Positions 9,216 through 17,382 of a DNA stretch of 64,000 bases are shown in pieces; position 1 is the stretch's first letter, and each line of letters starts with the position of its first letter. The position numbers were made by a program, and so were the translations under genes. The notes beneath the pieces are model-generated. The model ran no database searches. It worked only from the letters and a program-made list of their open reading frames with translations, and was not told the origin of the DNA. Origin of the DNA: Chloroflexota bacterium (GTDB lineage: Bacteria; Chloroflexota; Limnocylindria; Limnocylindrales; CSP1-4); the NCBI GenBank assembly GCA_016191395.1, contig JACPOS010000024.1, forward strand, positions 1 through 64,000, written 5' to 3'.

Positions 9216-10000
9216 AACTCCACGACCTGAAGCCGGCGCCCGGCTCCAAGAAGGCGAAGCGTCGCGTCGGACGCGGCATCGCCGCGGGCCAGGGCAAGAC
9301 CGCGGGTCGCGGCACCAAGGGCCAGAAGGCGCGCGCGGGCGGGAAGATCCCCGCCTGGTTCGAGGGCGGCCAGACGCCGCTCCATCAGCGCATCCCGAAG
9401 CTCCGCGGCTTCAAGAACCTGTTCAAGGTCCAGTACGAGGTCGTGAACCTCGGCGACATCGCGCGCCTCGTGGAGCTCGGCGAGCTCGAGGGCGGCGACA
9501 TGCCCGTGACGAAGCCCTCGAAGAAGGGCGCTGCCCCGATCACGGTCAACCAGGAGATCCTGCGAGCCGCGGGCCTCGTCCGCCGGCTCGACCGGCCCAT
9601 GAAGATCCTCGGCGGCGGGGAGCTCTCGACCGCACTGTTCGTGGTCGCGGACGCGTTCAGCGCGAGCGCGAAGGCCAAGATCGAGGCCGCCGGCGGCACG
9701 GTGTCCGTCCTCGAGACACCGGACGCGAAGCGCCCCGCGCTTGGCATTGACGCCGACGAGGATCACGCCGAACCGGCCATGGCCCAGAAGGCGGACGCGG
9801 TCGAGTCGGTCGCCGAGCCCGTGGCGGACGCCCGGACCACCGCCGATGCGGCGCCGGCCAAGCCGGCCAGCGCTGAGAAGGCTCCAAAGGCGAAGGCGCC
9901 GAAGGCCAAGGCCGCGGCGAGCGACGCCGCCGCCGACGCGCCAGCCGCGAAGGCGAGCGCCCGCAAGGCCAAGGCTCCGAAGCCCGACAAGAGCGCATAG
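9212..10000 (+). CDS. rplO: 50S ribosomal protein L15 with long Ala/Lys/Pro-rich C-terminal tail
   Basis: 262 residues, against about 150 normally. L15 is a late-assembly protein of the 50S subunit. The first 150 or so residues are a normal L15: [40 protein letters not shown], and [20 protein letters not shown]. After about residue 170 comes a tail of about 90-100 residues made mostly of Ala, Lys, Pro, Asp and Glu, with repeated APKAKA-like units. The tail keeps the same reading frame with no stop and ends 6 bp before secY. The ATG overlaps the rpmD stop. Confidence 0.94.
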   Translation: MKLHDLKPAPGSKKAKRRVGRGIAAGQGKTAGRGTKGQKARAGGKIPAWFEGGQTPLHQRIPKLRGFKNLFKVQYEVVNLGDIARLVELGELEGGDMPVTKPSKKGAAPITVNQEILRAAGLVRRLDRPMKILGGGELSTALFVVADAFSASAKAKIEAAGGTVSVLETPDAKRPALGIDADEDHAEPAMAQKADAVESVAEPVADARTTADAAPAKPASAEKAPKAKAPKAKAAASDAAADAPAAKASARKAKAPKPDKSA

Positions 10001-10006
10001 CGGACC

Positions 10007-11287
10007 GTGTTCGAGTCGCTGCTCAACGCCTTCCGCGCGCCGGACATCCGGCGTCGGATCCTGTTCGTCCTCGGGATCCTGGTCGTCTACCGGCTCATCG
10101 CCCAGGTGCCGCTCCCCGGCATCGACCGGCAGGCGCTCGCCGAGTTCTTCAAGAACAACTCGGCCTTCGGCATCCTGGACCTGTTCGCCGGTGGCGGCCT
10201 GTCGCAGCTGTCCGTCGTTGGCCTGGCGATGAACCCGTACATCAACGCCTCGATCATCATGCAGCTCATGACGGGCGTGATCCCGTCCCTCCAGGCCCTC
10301 AGCCGCGAAGGTGAGTACGGGCGCCAGCGCCTGAACCAGTACACCCGCTACCTGACCGTCCCGATGGCCCTCCTGCAGGGCTTCGGCATCCTGTCCGCCC
10401 TCAGCGCCCAGAGCGTGATCCTCGGCGGCTTCAGCCTCGGGAACCCGATGAGCTGGGTCCAGATGCTCACGCTCGTCGCGGGTGCCGTGCTCCTGATGTG
10501 GCTCGGCGAGCTCATCACCGAGAAGGGAATCGGCAACGGCATCAGCTTCATCATCTTCGCCGGCATCGTGAGCCGCGCCCCGGCCGGCGTCCTCGCCGCC
10601 CTCCAGGCGCCGTCGCCGCGCGACATCATCCTGTTCGCCGGCCTTGCGATCGCCGCGGTTGCGGTGATCATCTACATCCAGGAAGGGCAGCGCCGGATCC
10701 CCATCCAGTACGCCAGCCGCGTTCGCGGCCGCCGGATGTACCAGGGTGGCCAGACGTTCCTGCCCCTCCGGGTCAACCTGGCGGGCGTCATCCCGATCAT
10801 CTTCGCGATCAGCATCCTGGCGTTCCCCGGCCAGATCGCGGCGTACTTCTCCTTCTCCGAGGTGGAGGGCGTGCGCAACGTCGCCACCGCGATCGGCGCG
10901 TTCCTGGCGCCGAACACGGTCCAGTACTCGGTGATCTACTTCCTGCTGACCGTCGGGTTCACCTACTTCTACACGGCGTTCACGTTCAAGCCGGACGAGA
11001 CGGCGGAGCAGCTGCGCAAGAACGGCGGCTTCATCCCGGGCATCCGGCCGGGCCGCCCGACCCAGGAGTACCTGGCCCGCGTCGTCAGCCGCATCACCCT
11101 CGCCGGAGCACTCTTCCTGGGCACGGTTGCGGTCGCGCCCGTTCTTGCCGGCGTCCTGGACAGCAACCTGTCCGGCCTCGCGATCGGCGGCACGGGCCTC
11201 CTGATCGTGGTCTCCGTCGTCGTCGAGACGATGAAGCAGATCGAGGCCCAGCTGATGATGCGCAACTACGAAGGCTTCATCCGCTAA
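10007..11287 (+). CDS. secY: Protein translocase channel subunit SecY
   Basis: 426 residues with the ten hydrophobic segments expected of SecY, the pore of the Sec translocase in the cytoplasmic membrane. Signatures: VPLPGIDRQAL near the N terminus (plug region), MNPYINASIIMQLMTGVIPS, and the C-terminal ALFLGTVAVAPVL and LLIVVSVVVETMKQIEAQL. The start is GTG 10007, 6 bp after rplO. It is the last gene before a 139-bp gap with a hairpin and a repeat element, so the spc operon may pause or end here. Confidence 0.97.
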   Translation: MFESLLNAFRAPDIRRRILFVLGILVVYRLIAQVPLPGIDRQALAEFFKNNSAFGILDLFAGGGLSQLSVVGLAMNPYINASIIMQLMTGVIPSLQALSREGEYGRQRLNQYTRYLTVPMALLQGFGILSALSAQSVILGGFSLGNPMSWVQMLTLVAGAVLLMWLGELITEKGIGNGISFIIFAGIVSRAPAGVLAALQAPSPRDIILFAGLAIAAVAVIIYIQEGQRRIPIQYASRVRGRRMYQGGQTFLPLRVNLAGVIPIIFAISILAFPGQIAAYFSFSEVEGVRNVATAIGAFLAPNTVQYSVIYFLLTVGFTYFYTAFTFKPDETAEQLRKNGGFIPGIRPGRPTQEYLARVVSRITLAGALFLGTVAVAPVLAGVLDSNLSGLAIGGTGLLIVVSVVVETMKQIEAQLMMRNYEGFIR

Positions 11288-11294
11288 TGGTCGC

Positions 11295-11309
11295 GCCGTC
11301 CGGGACGGC
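11295..11309 (+). terminator. Short hairpin after secY
   Basis: Six-base perfect stem GCCGTC / GACGGC with loop CGG, starting 7 bp after the secY stop. No T-run follows, so intrinsic termination is uncertain. It may instead protect the 3' end or form part of the adjoining repeat element. Confidence 0.3.
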
Positions 11310-11310
11310 C

Positions 11311-11390
11311 CATGCCGGCGTTGCCGCCTCCGCGCACTCGCTCACGCACGTTCAAGTGCGCTCGCTCGCGTGCTCGGCGGCGCCTTGGCC
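11311..11390 (-). repeat. 80-bp intergenic repeat, copy 1 (inverted relative to copy 2)
   Basis: Read on the minus strand, these 80 bases align without gaps to 29164-29243 on the plus strand, with about 68 of 80 positions identical by eye. The best-kept block is GAGCACGCGAGCGAGCGCAC. The element contains a small hairpin, CGCAC-N6-GTGCG. Both copies lie between genes, one after secY and one after a small unknown gene, in opposite orientation. This behaves like a REP- or MITE-type dispersed element. No coding gene is proposed for it. Confidence 0.8.
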
Positions 11391-11426
11391 TGGGCTCGCT
11401 CCGGCCGCCGCGACGATCCATCGGCC

Positions 11427-12092
11427 ATGACGGTAGCCATTCTTCTTGGTGCCCCGGGCGCGGGCAAGGGAACACAGGCCCCGCTGCTGGCCGCAAGCCT
11501 CGGCGTCCCGGTGCTCGCCTCGGGCGACCTGCTTCGGGGTGAGGTCGCCAGCGGCAGCGACATCGGCCGGGAGGTCGACGCGATCATGCGGTCCGGCGAG
11601 CTCGTTCCGGACGCGCTGATGGCCCGCCTGTTCCTCGCGCGGCTCGATCGTTCCGACGCAGCCGCCGGCGCGATCCTCGACGGCTTCCCGCGCACACGAC
11701 CGCAGGCCGAGGCCCTGGATCACGCGCTGGCAGCCTCCGGGCGCCGTGTCGACCGGGCGCTCCTCATCGAGGTCCCAATCGAGGACCTCATCGGCCGGTT
11801 CGCCGGCCGCCTCATCTGCAAGGCGGGTGGCCACGTCTACAACGAGTGGTTCAAGCCGCCGCGCGCCTGGGGTGTGTGCGACGTCGACGGCTCCGAGCTC
11901 GTCCACCGGGCGGACGACGCCGAGGCCACCGTGCGCGCGCGCATGGAGCAGCAGCTCGGCCCGCTGCATGACGTCGCGGACTACTACCGCGGGCAGGGCA
12001 TCCTGATCCCGGTCGACGGCACGAGGTCGATCGACGAAGTCGCCGCCTCGCTGCTCGCGGCCGTCCGCGCTCCGCCCGCACCGGCGCGGTGA
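11427..12092 (+). CDS. adk: Adenylate kinase
   Basis: 221 residues, the long-LID form. It interconverts ATP + AMP and 2 ADP in the cytosol. The P-loop is GAPGAGKGTQ near residue 8, the NMP-binding part has SGDLLRGEVASGS, and DGFPRTRPQAEAL is diagnostic. The LID region corresponds to the zinc-binding type, but two of the usual ligand positions differ: CKAG replaces the first CxxC and CDVD the second. I start at ATG 11427 (MTVAILLGAPG); the upstream open frame lies in the repeat region. The stop overlaps the GTG of map. Confidence 0.96.
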   Translation: MTVAILLGAPGAGKGTQAPLLAASLGVPVLASGDLLRGEVASGSDIGREVDAIMRSGELVPDALMARLFLARLDRSDAAAGAILDGFPRTRPQAEALDHALAASGRRVDRALLIEVPIEDLIGRFAGRLICKAGGHVYNEWFKPPRAWGVCDVDGSELVHRADDAEATVRARMEQQLGPLHDVADYYRGQGILIPVDGTRSIDEVAASLLAAVRAPPAPAR

Positions 12093-12865
12093 TCACCAGG
12101 AAGTCGGCGCGCGAGATCGAGCTGATGCGTCGCGCCGGACGAGTGGTCGCCGAGGTGCTCGCGCTGATGGAGTCCGAGCTGAAGCCAGGGGTGTCCACCG
12201 CTCACCTGGACGCGCTGGCAGAACGCCACATCCGCGCGGCCGGCGCCACCCCGTCGTTCAAGGGCTACCTCGGCGGCCGGCGCTACGGCAAGGGCCCCAA
12301 GGCGTTCCCGGCGAGCACGTGCATCTCGATCGATTCGGAGGTCGTCCACGGCATTCCCGGTGAGCGCACCATCCGGGCAGGCTCGCTCGTGTCCGTGGAC
12401 GTGGGCGCGATCGTGGATGGCTGGCACGGCGACGGTGCGCGCACGTTCATCGTCGGCGACGTCGCTGCGGAGGTCCGAGGGCTCGTGGACTCGACGAGGC
12501 TGGCGATGATGGCCGGGATCGCGGCCGCAAAGGCCGGCGCGCGGATCAGCGACATCTCCGCGGCGATCGAGGACGTCGGCATGGCCGGCGGCTACGGCAT
12601 CGTGCGCCCGTTCGTGGGCCACGGCATCGGCACAGACATGCACGAGGACCCGCAGGTCCCGAACTACCGAACCGGCTCGCGCGGCGTGGAGCTCCAGCCC
12701 GGCATGTGCCTGGCGATCGAGCCGATGTTCACGCTCGGCGACGGCGACGTCTACGTCGAAGCCGACGGCTGGACCGTCGCCACCGCCGACGACGCCCTGG
12801 CCGCCCACTTCGAGCACACCATCGCGATCACTGCGTCCGGCCCCCAGATCCTGACCAAGGTCTGA
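12089..12865 (+). CDS. map: Methionine aminopeptidase, type I
   Basis: 258 residues. It removes the initiator Met from new proteins. The five metal ligands of the pita-bread fold are present: Asp in SVDVGAIVDG, Asp in WHGDGART, His in VGHGIGTDMHEDP, Glu in LAIEPMF and Glu in EHTIAIT. GTG start overlapping the adk stop (GTGA). The adk-map pair between secY and infA is common in bacteria. Here, however, a cyclase gene follows after 4 bp instead of infA. Confidence 0.97.
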   Translation: MITRKSAREIELMRRAGRVVAEVLALMESELKPGVSTAHLDALAERHIRAAGATPSFKGYLGGRRYGKGPKAFPASTCISIDSEVVHGIPGERTIRAGSLVSVDVGAIVDGWHGDGARTFIVGDVAAEVRGLVDSTRLAMMAGIAAAKAGARISDISAAIEDVGMAGGYGIVRPFVGHGIGTDMHEDPQVPNYRTGSRGVELQPGMCLAIEPMFTLGDGDVYVEADGWTVATADDALAAHFEHTIAITASGPQILTKV

Positions 12866-12869
12866 CGGT

Positions 12870-14078
12870 ATGGCGGACCGCCCGCTCGACGCTGATCAGG
12901 TCGCCGAGGCCGAGGCGCTCGCGGCCCTTGGGCGCACCCTCGCATCGATCGCGCGGTCCCGGTTCGACCTTGACGAGGTCCTCCAGGCCGTCGTCGAGGA
13001 GGCGGCAGCGCTGTGCCATGCGGACTCCGCGGACATCGCCGTTCGCGACGGTGACGTCTTCCGGATGCGCGCCTTCGCCGGGTTCTCGCCGGAGTTCGAG
13101 GCGCTCGGGCGGGGCGTGGTCTACTCGCCGGATCGCGAGTCGGTCGTGGGGCGCGCCATCCTCGAGGAGCGCGTCGTGCACATCGAGGACGTCCTCGCCG
13201 ATCCGGGCCTCAGCGCGGGCACGATCCAGGCGTCGATCCGGCAGGCCGGCAGAATCCGTACCGACCTCGGCGTCCCGATCCGGTATGACGGCCAGCTGAT
13301 CGGCGTGATCGCCGCCGCCAGGAACGAGGTCCGCCCGTTCTCGGCGCGCGAGCTGGACCTCGTCCAGCAGTTCGCGGATCAGTCTGCCGTTGCCATCAAC
13401 CTGGCCCGCCTGCTCGCGGAAACGGAGCGGCAGCGGACCGAGCTTGCCCGCTACGCGCCCCAGGCCGCCGTGCTGCTGTCGTCCGTCGAGGGCGAGCAGC
13501 TGCTCGCGGGACATCGGCGGGAGATCACGGCGCTGTTCGCGGACATGCGCGGCTTCACGGCCTTCGCGGAGAAGGCCGACCCCGAGGAGGTGCTCGGCGT
13601 TCTGCGGCAGTACCACACGGCCGTCGGCGAGCTGGCCGTCGCGAATGCCGGGACAGTGGAGCATTTCGCCGGGGATGGGCTGATGGTCTTCTTCAACGAC
13701 CCGACCCCGATCGAAGATCACCAGCTCGCCGCCGTCAGGACGGCTTGCGCGATGCGGGATCAGTTCGCCGCACTGTCTGTGGCCTGGCTGAAGCGTGGCT
13801 ACGAGCTCGGCCTGGGCATCGGGATTGCCACGGGCTACGCGACCGTGGGCCGGATCGGCTTCGAGGGCCGGTACGACTACGGCGCTGTCGGCACCTGCGT
13901 GATCCTGGCCTCACGCCTGTCGTCCGCTGCGAAGGCCGGCCAGATCCTGATCAGCCAGCGGGTGCTGGCCGTGGTGGAGGAAGCGATCGAATCCGAGCCC
14001 GTGCCCGACCTCGAGCTCAAGGGCTTCAGCAGCGCAACGACCGCCCATGCCGTTCGTTCTGTCCTGGAGCCGCGGTGA
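12870..14078 (+). CDS. GAF domain - class III nucleotidyl cyclase protein
   Basis: 402 residues with no membrane segment. Residues about 15-195 form a GAF sensor domain (RFDLDEVLQAVVEEAAALCH; LGVPIRYDGQLIGVIAA). Residues about 215-400 are a class III adenylate/guanylate cyclase domain: the metal Asp residues lie in TALFADMRGFTAFAE and HFAGDGLMVFFNDP, and the last catalytic loop reads YDYGAVGTCVILASRL. In that loop the Arg is kept, but the transition-state Asn expected before LASR is Ile, so catalysis may be lost or altered. The gene sits 4 bp after map inside the ribosomal operon, a position normally followed by infA. ATG start at 12870. Confidence 0.85.
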   Translation: MADRPLDADQVAEAEALAALGRTLASIARSRFDLDEVLQAVVEEAAALCHADSADIAVRDGDVFRMRAFAGFSPEFEALGRGVVYSPDRESVVGRAILEERVVHIEDVLADPGLSAGTIQASIRQAGRIRTDLGVPIRYDGQLIGVIAAARNEVRPFSARELDLVQQFADQSAVAINLARLLAETERQRTELARYAPQAAVLLSSVEGEQLLAGHRREITALFADMRGFTAFAEKADPEEVLGVLRQYHTAVGELAVANAGTVEHFAGDGLMVFFNDPTPIEDHQLAAVRTACAMRDQFAALSVAWLKRGYELGLGIGIATGYATVGRIGFEGRYDYGAVGTCVILASRLSSAAKAGQILISQRVLAVVEEAIESEPVPDLELKGFSSATTAHAVRSVLEPR

Positions 14079-14118
14079 GTGGCGTGGTCGCGGGCCCGTC
14101 GACGGCGACCTTCAGCCA

Positions 14119-14148
14119 TTGCCACGATTTGATCGTGTCTGATAGACT
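14119..14148 (+). promoter_or_regulatory. Probable promoter for infA and the alpha operon
   Basis: TTGCCA (14119-14124), an 18-bp spacer and TAGACT (14143-14148), preceded by TG one base before (TGATAGACT), make a good sigma-70 promoter with an extended -10. It lies in the 134-bp gap between the cyclase gene and infA. It would restart transcription of the translation genes downstream of the inserted cyclase. The same TAGACT box precedes the genes at 45969 and 57077 (minus). Confidence 0.6.
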
Positions 14149-14160
14149 GCGCTTTCGTGT

Positions 14161-14180
14161 GTCGGCCCCCGCGGGCCGGC
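14161..14180 (+). promoter_or_regulatory. GC-rich hairpin in the infA leader
   Basis: CGGCCC-CCGC-GGGCCG, an uninterrupted six-base stem that extends to about eight pairs with flanking G-C and a T-G wobble. It lies in the predicted 5' leader, about 30 bases upstream of the GTG of infA. It could be a leader regulatory element or an mRNA stabiliser. No T-run follows. Confidence 0.4.
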
Positions 14181-14212
14181 ATTCCGTGTGAGAAAGGGAC
14201 CCAGCACCGCCC

Positions 14213-14431
14213 GTGGCGAAACGAGATGCGATCGAAGTGGAAGGCACGGTTGTCGAACCATTGCCGAACACCATGTTCGCCGTAGAGCTGGAGAACGGGC
14301 ACAAGGTGCTGGCGCATATCTCCGGAAAGCTTCGGATGAACTTCATCCGGATCCTGCCCGGCGACCGCGTGCGAGTAGAGCTTTCGCCCTACGACCTGAC
14401 ACGCGGTCGGATCACGTACCGCCTGAAGTAA
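14213..14431 (+). CDS. infA: Translation initiation factor IF-1
   Basis: 72 residues, the exact usual length. IF-1 is an OB-fold protein that blocks the A site during initiation. Signatures: [36 protein letters not shown] and the C-terminal [20 protein letters not shown]. The start is GTG 14213. It opens a second ribosomal block (infA-rpmJ-rpsM-rpsK-rpsD-rpoA-rplQ) with its own predicted promoter at 14119-14148. Confidence 0.97.
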   Translation: MAKRDAIEVEGTVVEPLPNTMFAVELENGHKVLAHISGKLRMNFIRILPGDRVRVELSPYDLTRGRITYRLK

Positions 14432-14472
14432 TCGCCGTCCATCGAGGACGGCCGCGAAACGACGAGGAAGCG

Positions 14473-14586
14473 TTGAAAGTCAGAGCCTCCATCAAGGCCC
14501 GCTGCGACAACTGCAAAGTGATTCGCCGTCACGGCACCGTGATGGTGATCTGCACCAACCCCAAGCACAAGCAGCGACAGGGGTAG
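14473..14586 (+). CDS. rpmJ: 50S ribosomal protein L36 (zinc form)
   Basis: Only 37 residues. It starts with TTG at 14473, which is why a simple ATG/GTG search misses it. The peptide begins [20 protein letters not shown] and continues through [15 protein letters not shown], giving the zinc ligands C-X2-C, C and H of the C+ form of L36. A GAGGAAG ribosome binding site lies just upstream. The position between infA and rpsM is the classical one. The longer open frame starting at 14188 overlaps infA and is not the gene. Confidence 0.95.
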   Translation: MKVRASIKARCDNCKVIRRHGTVMVICTNPKHKQRQG

Positions 14587-14593
14587 CGGACCG

Positions 14594-14971
14594 ATGGCAC
14601 GCATCGCCGGCATCGACATCCCCCGCGAGAAGCGGGTGGAGGTCGCCCTCACCTACATCTACGGCATCGGACTCCCGACGGCCCAGAAGATCCTCGTCCA
14701 GACCAGCGTCAACGGCGACACGCGCGTCCGTGACCTGACCGAGGACCAGGTCAACCGCCTCCGCGAGGTCATCGACCGCCGCTACAAGGTCGAGGGCGAC
14801 CTGCGGCGCGAGGTGGCGCTCAACGTCAAGCGACTCCAGGAGATCGGCTCGTATCGCGGCCTCCGCCATCGGCGGAACCTGCCCGTGCGCGGGCAGCGGA
14901 CCAAGACCAACGCGCGCCAACGGCGCGGCCCGAAGCGCACGGTTGGCGCTCGGCGCAAGGCCACGAAGTAG
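14594..14971 (+). CDS. rpsM: 30S ribosomal protein S13
   Basis: 125 residues, normal size. S13 lies in the 30S head, bridges to the 50S subunit and its tail touches P-site tRNA. The start [20 protein letters not shown], the helix-two-turn-helix region [12 protein letters not shown], and the basic tail [19 protein letters not shown] are all typical. ATG start at 14594, 7 bp after rpmJ. rpsK follows after 18 bp. Confidence 0.97.
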   Translation: MARIAGIDIPREKRVEVALTYIYGIGLPTAQKILVQTSVNGDTRVRDLTEDQVNRLREVIDRRYKVEGDLRREVALNVKRLQEIGSYRGLRHRRNLPVRGQRTKTNARQRRGPKRTVGARRKATK

Positions 14972-14989
14972 GGGCGGGACTGAACGCAG

Positions 14990-15385
14990 ATGGCTGAACG
15001 CAAGAAGGCGGTCAAGCAGCGACGCCGGGAGAAGAAGAACGTGCCCCAGGGGCACGCTCACGTCCAGGCTTCGTTCAACAACACGATCATCACGATCACG
15101 GACCTCAACGGTGCCGTCGTGAGCTGGGGCTCGGCCGGCGTGGCCGGGTTCAAGGGCTCGCGCAAGAGCACGCCATACGCCGCCGCGCTCTCGGCAGAGG
15201 TTGCCGCGCGCAAGGCGATGGAGCACGGCATGCGCCAGGTCGAAGTGTTCGTCAAGGGTCCGGGCGCCGGACGCGAGCAGGCCATCCGCTCGCTCCAGTC
15301 CGCCGGGCTGGAGGTCAGCGCCATCACCGACGTGACGCCCATCCCGCACAACGGCTGCCGCCCGCCCAAGCGGCGCAGGGTCTGA
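14990..15385 (+). CDS. rpsK: 30S ribosomal protein S11
   Basis: 131 residues, normal size. S11 is part of the platform and contacts mRNA near the E site. Motifs: [38 protein letters not shown] and the C-terminal [20 protein letters not shown]. The basic N terminus ([17 protein letters not shown]) is also usual. ATG start at 14990. rpsD starts 4 bp after the stop. Confidence 0.97.
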   Translation: MAERKKAVKQRRREKKNVPQGHAHVQASFNNTIITITDLNGAVVSWGSAGVAGFKGSRKSTPYAAALSAEVAARKAMEHGMRQVEVFVKGPGAGREQAIRSLQSAGLEVSAITDVTPIPHNGCRPPKRRRV

Positions 15386-15389
15386 TCCG

Positions 15390-16016
15390 ATGGCCCGTTA
15401 CACCGAATCGGTCTGCCGCCTCTGCCGTCGCGAAGGCGGGAAGCTCTTCCTGAAGGGCACCCGCTGCTATTCCAAGAAGTGCTCGTTCGAGCGCCGGCCC
15501 ACTCCGCCCGGCCAGCACGGCGTCCGCCGTCGCAAGATGGGCGAGTACGGCATCCAGCTGCGCGAGAAGCAGAAGGTACGCCGCGTCTACGGCGTCCTGG
15601 AGCGCCAGTTCCGCAACTACTTCCGCGAGGCGGAGACCCACGTCGGCGTGACCGGCGAGGCGCTCCTCCAGTCCCTCGAGACCCGCCTCGACAACGTCGT
15701 CTACCGGCTCGGCTTCGCGTCCTCCCGGGCGCAGGCCCGCCAGCTCGTGACCCACGGGCACTTCGCCGTGAATGGCGTCCCCACCGACGTCGCGTCCTAC
15801 AAGATGCGCGCCGGCGACCGGGTCGAGGTCCGCGAGAGCAGCCGCGGCCGCGAGGCGTTCAAGGTCATCCGCGAGACGCTGCGCTCGCACACCGCCCCGG
15901 ACTGGCTGAGCCTCGACGCGGCCAAGCTGTCCGGATCCGTCGCCAGCCTTCCCCGCCGTGACCAGATGCCGCTCGACCTGTCCGAGCAGCTCGTGGTCGA
16001 GTACTACTCGAGGTAG
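15390..16016 (+). CDS. rpsD: 30S ribosomal protein S4 (zinc-finger form)
   Basis: 208 residues, standard length. S4 nucleates 30S assembly and affects decoding accuracy. The N terminus has a zinc-finger pattern, with CRLC followed by the cysteines of CYSKKC, so this is the C+ type. The S4 RNA-binding domain is seen from [20 protein letters not shown] through [23 protein letters not shown] start at 15390. rpoA follows after 8 bp. Confidence 0.97.
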   Translation: MARYTESVCRLCRREGGKLFLKGTRCYSKKCSFERRPTPPGQHGVRRRKMGEYGIQLREKQKVRRVYGVLERQFRNYFREAETHVGVTGEALLQSLETRLDNVVYRLGFASSRAQARQLVTHGHFAVNGVPTDVASYKMRAGDRVEVRESSRGREAFKVIRETLRSHTAPDWLSLDAAKLSGSVASLPRRDQMPLDLSEQLVVEYYSR

Positions 16017-16024
16017 CCCGCCAC

Positions 16025-17020
16025 ATGATCGAACTCGAAACCCCGCAGATCGAGCCCGTCGAGGAAGTCGGCACGTACGCCAAGTACGAGGTCGGACCCC
16101 TGCAGGCCGGCTATGGCGTGACCCTCGGCAACGCGCTCCGGCGCGTCCTCCTCTCGTCCCTCGAGGGCGCGGCGGTCACGTCGCTCCAGATCCGGGACGT
16201 CTACCAGGAGTTCTCCACGATCCCCGGCGTCAAGGAAGACGTCACCCAGATCGTGCTCAACGTCAAGAAGCTGCGCATGAAGAGCTTCGCGACCCACCCG
16301 GTGCAGCTCCGGCTCACCAAGAGCGGTGGCGGCGCGGTCCTCGCCGCGGACGTCATGGAGTCCGCGGACGTCGAGATCGTCAACCGCGACCTCGTGCTCA
16401 TGACCCTGGACTCGGACGACGTGACCATCGACATGGACATGACCGTCGAGCGCGGCGTGGGCTACCTGGGCGTGGAGCGCACGGAGGCGCTCCCGATCGG
16501 CGTGATCGCCGTCGATGCAATCTTCACCCCGGTCCGCAAGGTCAACTACTGGGTCGAGAGCACGCGCGTGGGCCAGGTCACCAACTTCGACAAGCTGACC
16601 ATCGAGATCGAGACCGACGGCACGATCGGGCCCGAGGAGGCGCTCAGCCGCTCCGCCGCGATCCTGATCGAGCAGTTCCGGCCGTTCGTCACGATCGGGC
16701 AGGCCACCATGGCCGCCGACCGCGGCACCCCCGGGATTCCGCAGCTGCCGCCGAACATGCTGGACATGCCCATCGAGGAGCTCGACCTCCCGATGCGCGC
16801 GTACAACTCGCTCAAGCGCAACAACATCGTCAAGGTCGGGCAGCTCCTCCAGCTCAAGGACGAGGACCTGCTCCGGATGCGCAACTTCGGCAAGAAGTCG
16901 CTTGACGAGATGAAGGAGCGCCTGCGCATGCGCGGCTTCATCCTCCCCGAGACGGAGCCCTCCGAGTTCGACGCCGACGAGGCCGAGGACGAGGCCCCGT
17001 TCGAGGACGAGGACGCCTGA
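16025..17020 (+). CDS. rpoA: DNA-directed RNA polymerase subunit alpha
   Basis: 331 residues. The alpha dimer scaffolds RNA polymerase assembly. The N-terminal domain shows GPLQAGYGVTLGNALRRVLL and the dimerisation/assembly region EGVTEDVTQI-like KEDVTQIVLNVKKLRMK. The C-terminal domain, which binds UP elements and activators, is seen at RNNIVKVGQLLQLKDEDLLR and NFGKKSLDEMKERLRMRGF. An acidic tail ends the protein. ATG start at 16025. rplQ follows after 3 bp. Confidence 0.97.
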   Translation: MIELETPQIEPVEEVGTYAKYEVGPLQAGYGVTLGNALRRVLLSSLEGAAVTSLQIRDVYQEFSTIPGVKEDVTQIVLNVKKLRMKSFATHPVQLRLTKSGGGAVLAADVMESADVEIVNRDLVLMTLDSDDVTIDMDMTVERGVGYLGVERTEALPIGVIAVDAIFTPVRKVNYWVESTRVGQVTNFDKLTIEIETDGTIGPEEALSRSAAILIEQFRPFVTIGQATMAADRGTPGIPQLPPNMLDMPIEELDLPMRAYNSLKRNNIVKVGQLLQLKDEDLLRMRNFGKKSLDEMKERLRMRGFILPETEPSEFDADEAEDEAPFEDEDA

Positions 17021-17023
17021 GCG

Positions 17024-17380
17024 ATGTCCTCCCATGGGGTCGACGGCCGCAAGCTCAGTCGCAAGATGGGCCCGCGCCTTGCGCTGTACAAGAACCTGAT
17101 GGTCTCCGTGCTCCGCTACGAGCGCGTGAAGACCACCGAGGCGAAGGCCAAGGAGATCCAGGGCCGCGTCGAGAAGGCGATCACGCTCGCCAAGCGGGGC
17201 GACCTGTCGGCGCGCCGCGCGATCGTCTCCCAGTTCCCGAATGAGCCGCTCGTCGTGTCCAAGCTGTTCGACGAGATCGGACCAAAGTACGCCGACCGAA
17301 CCTCTGGGTTCACCCGCATCGTCAAGCTCGGCCCCCGGGCCGGCGACGCCGCGGAGATCGTCCAGATCGAACTGGTGTAG
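17024..17380 (+). CDS. rplQ: 50S ribosomal protein L17
   Basis: 118 residues, a typical bacterial L17, located near the tunnel exit. The signature RKMGPRLALYKNLMVSVLRY plus the following KTTEAKAKEIQGRVEKAITL is diagnostic, as is the end GFTRIVKLGPRAGDAAEIVQ. ATG start at 17024. truA follows after 2 bp, so the tRNA modification gene is co-transcribed. Confidence 0.97.
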   Translation: MSSHGVDGRKLSRKMGPRLALYKNLMVSVLRYERVKTTEAKAKEIQGRVEKAITLAKRGDLSARRAIVSQFPNEPLVVSKLFDEIGPKYADRTSGFTRIVKLGPRAGDAAEIVQIELV

Positions 17381-17382
17381 GC

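Noticed and set aside
7877..9766. A 629-codon minus-strand open frame
   Set aside because: Covers rplR, rpsE, rpmD and rplO in antisense; expected from third-position GC bias.
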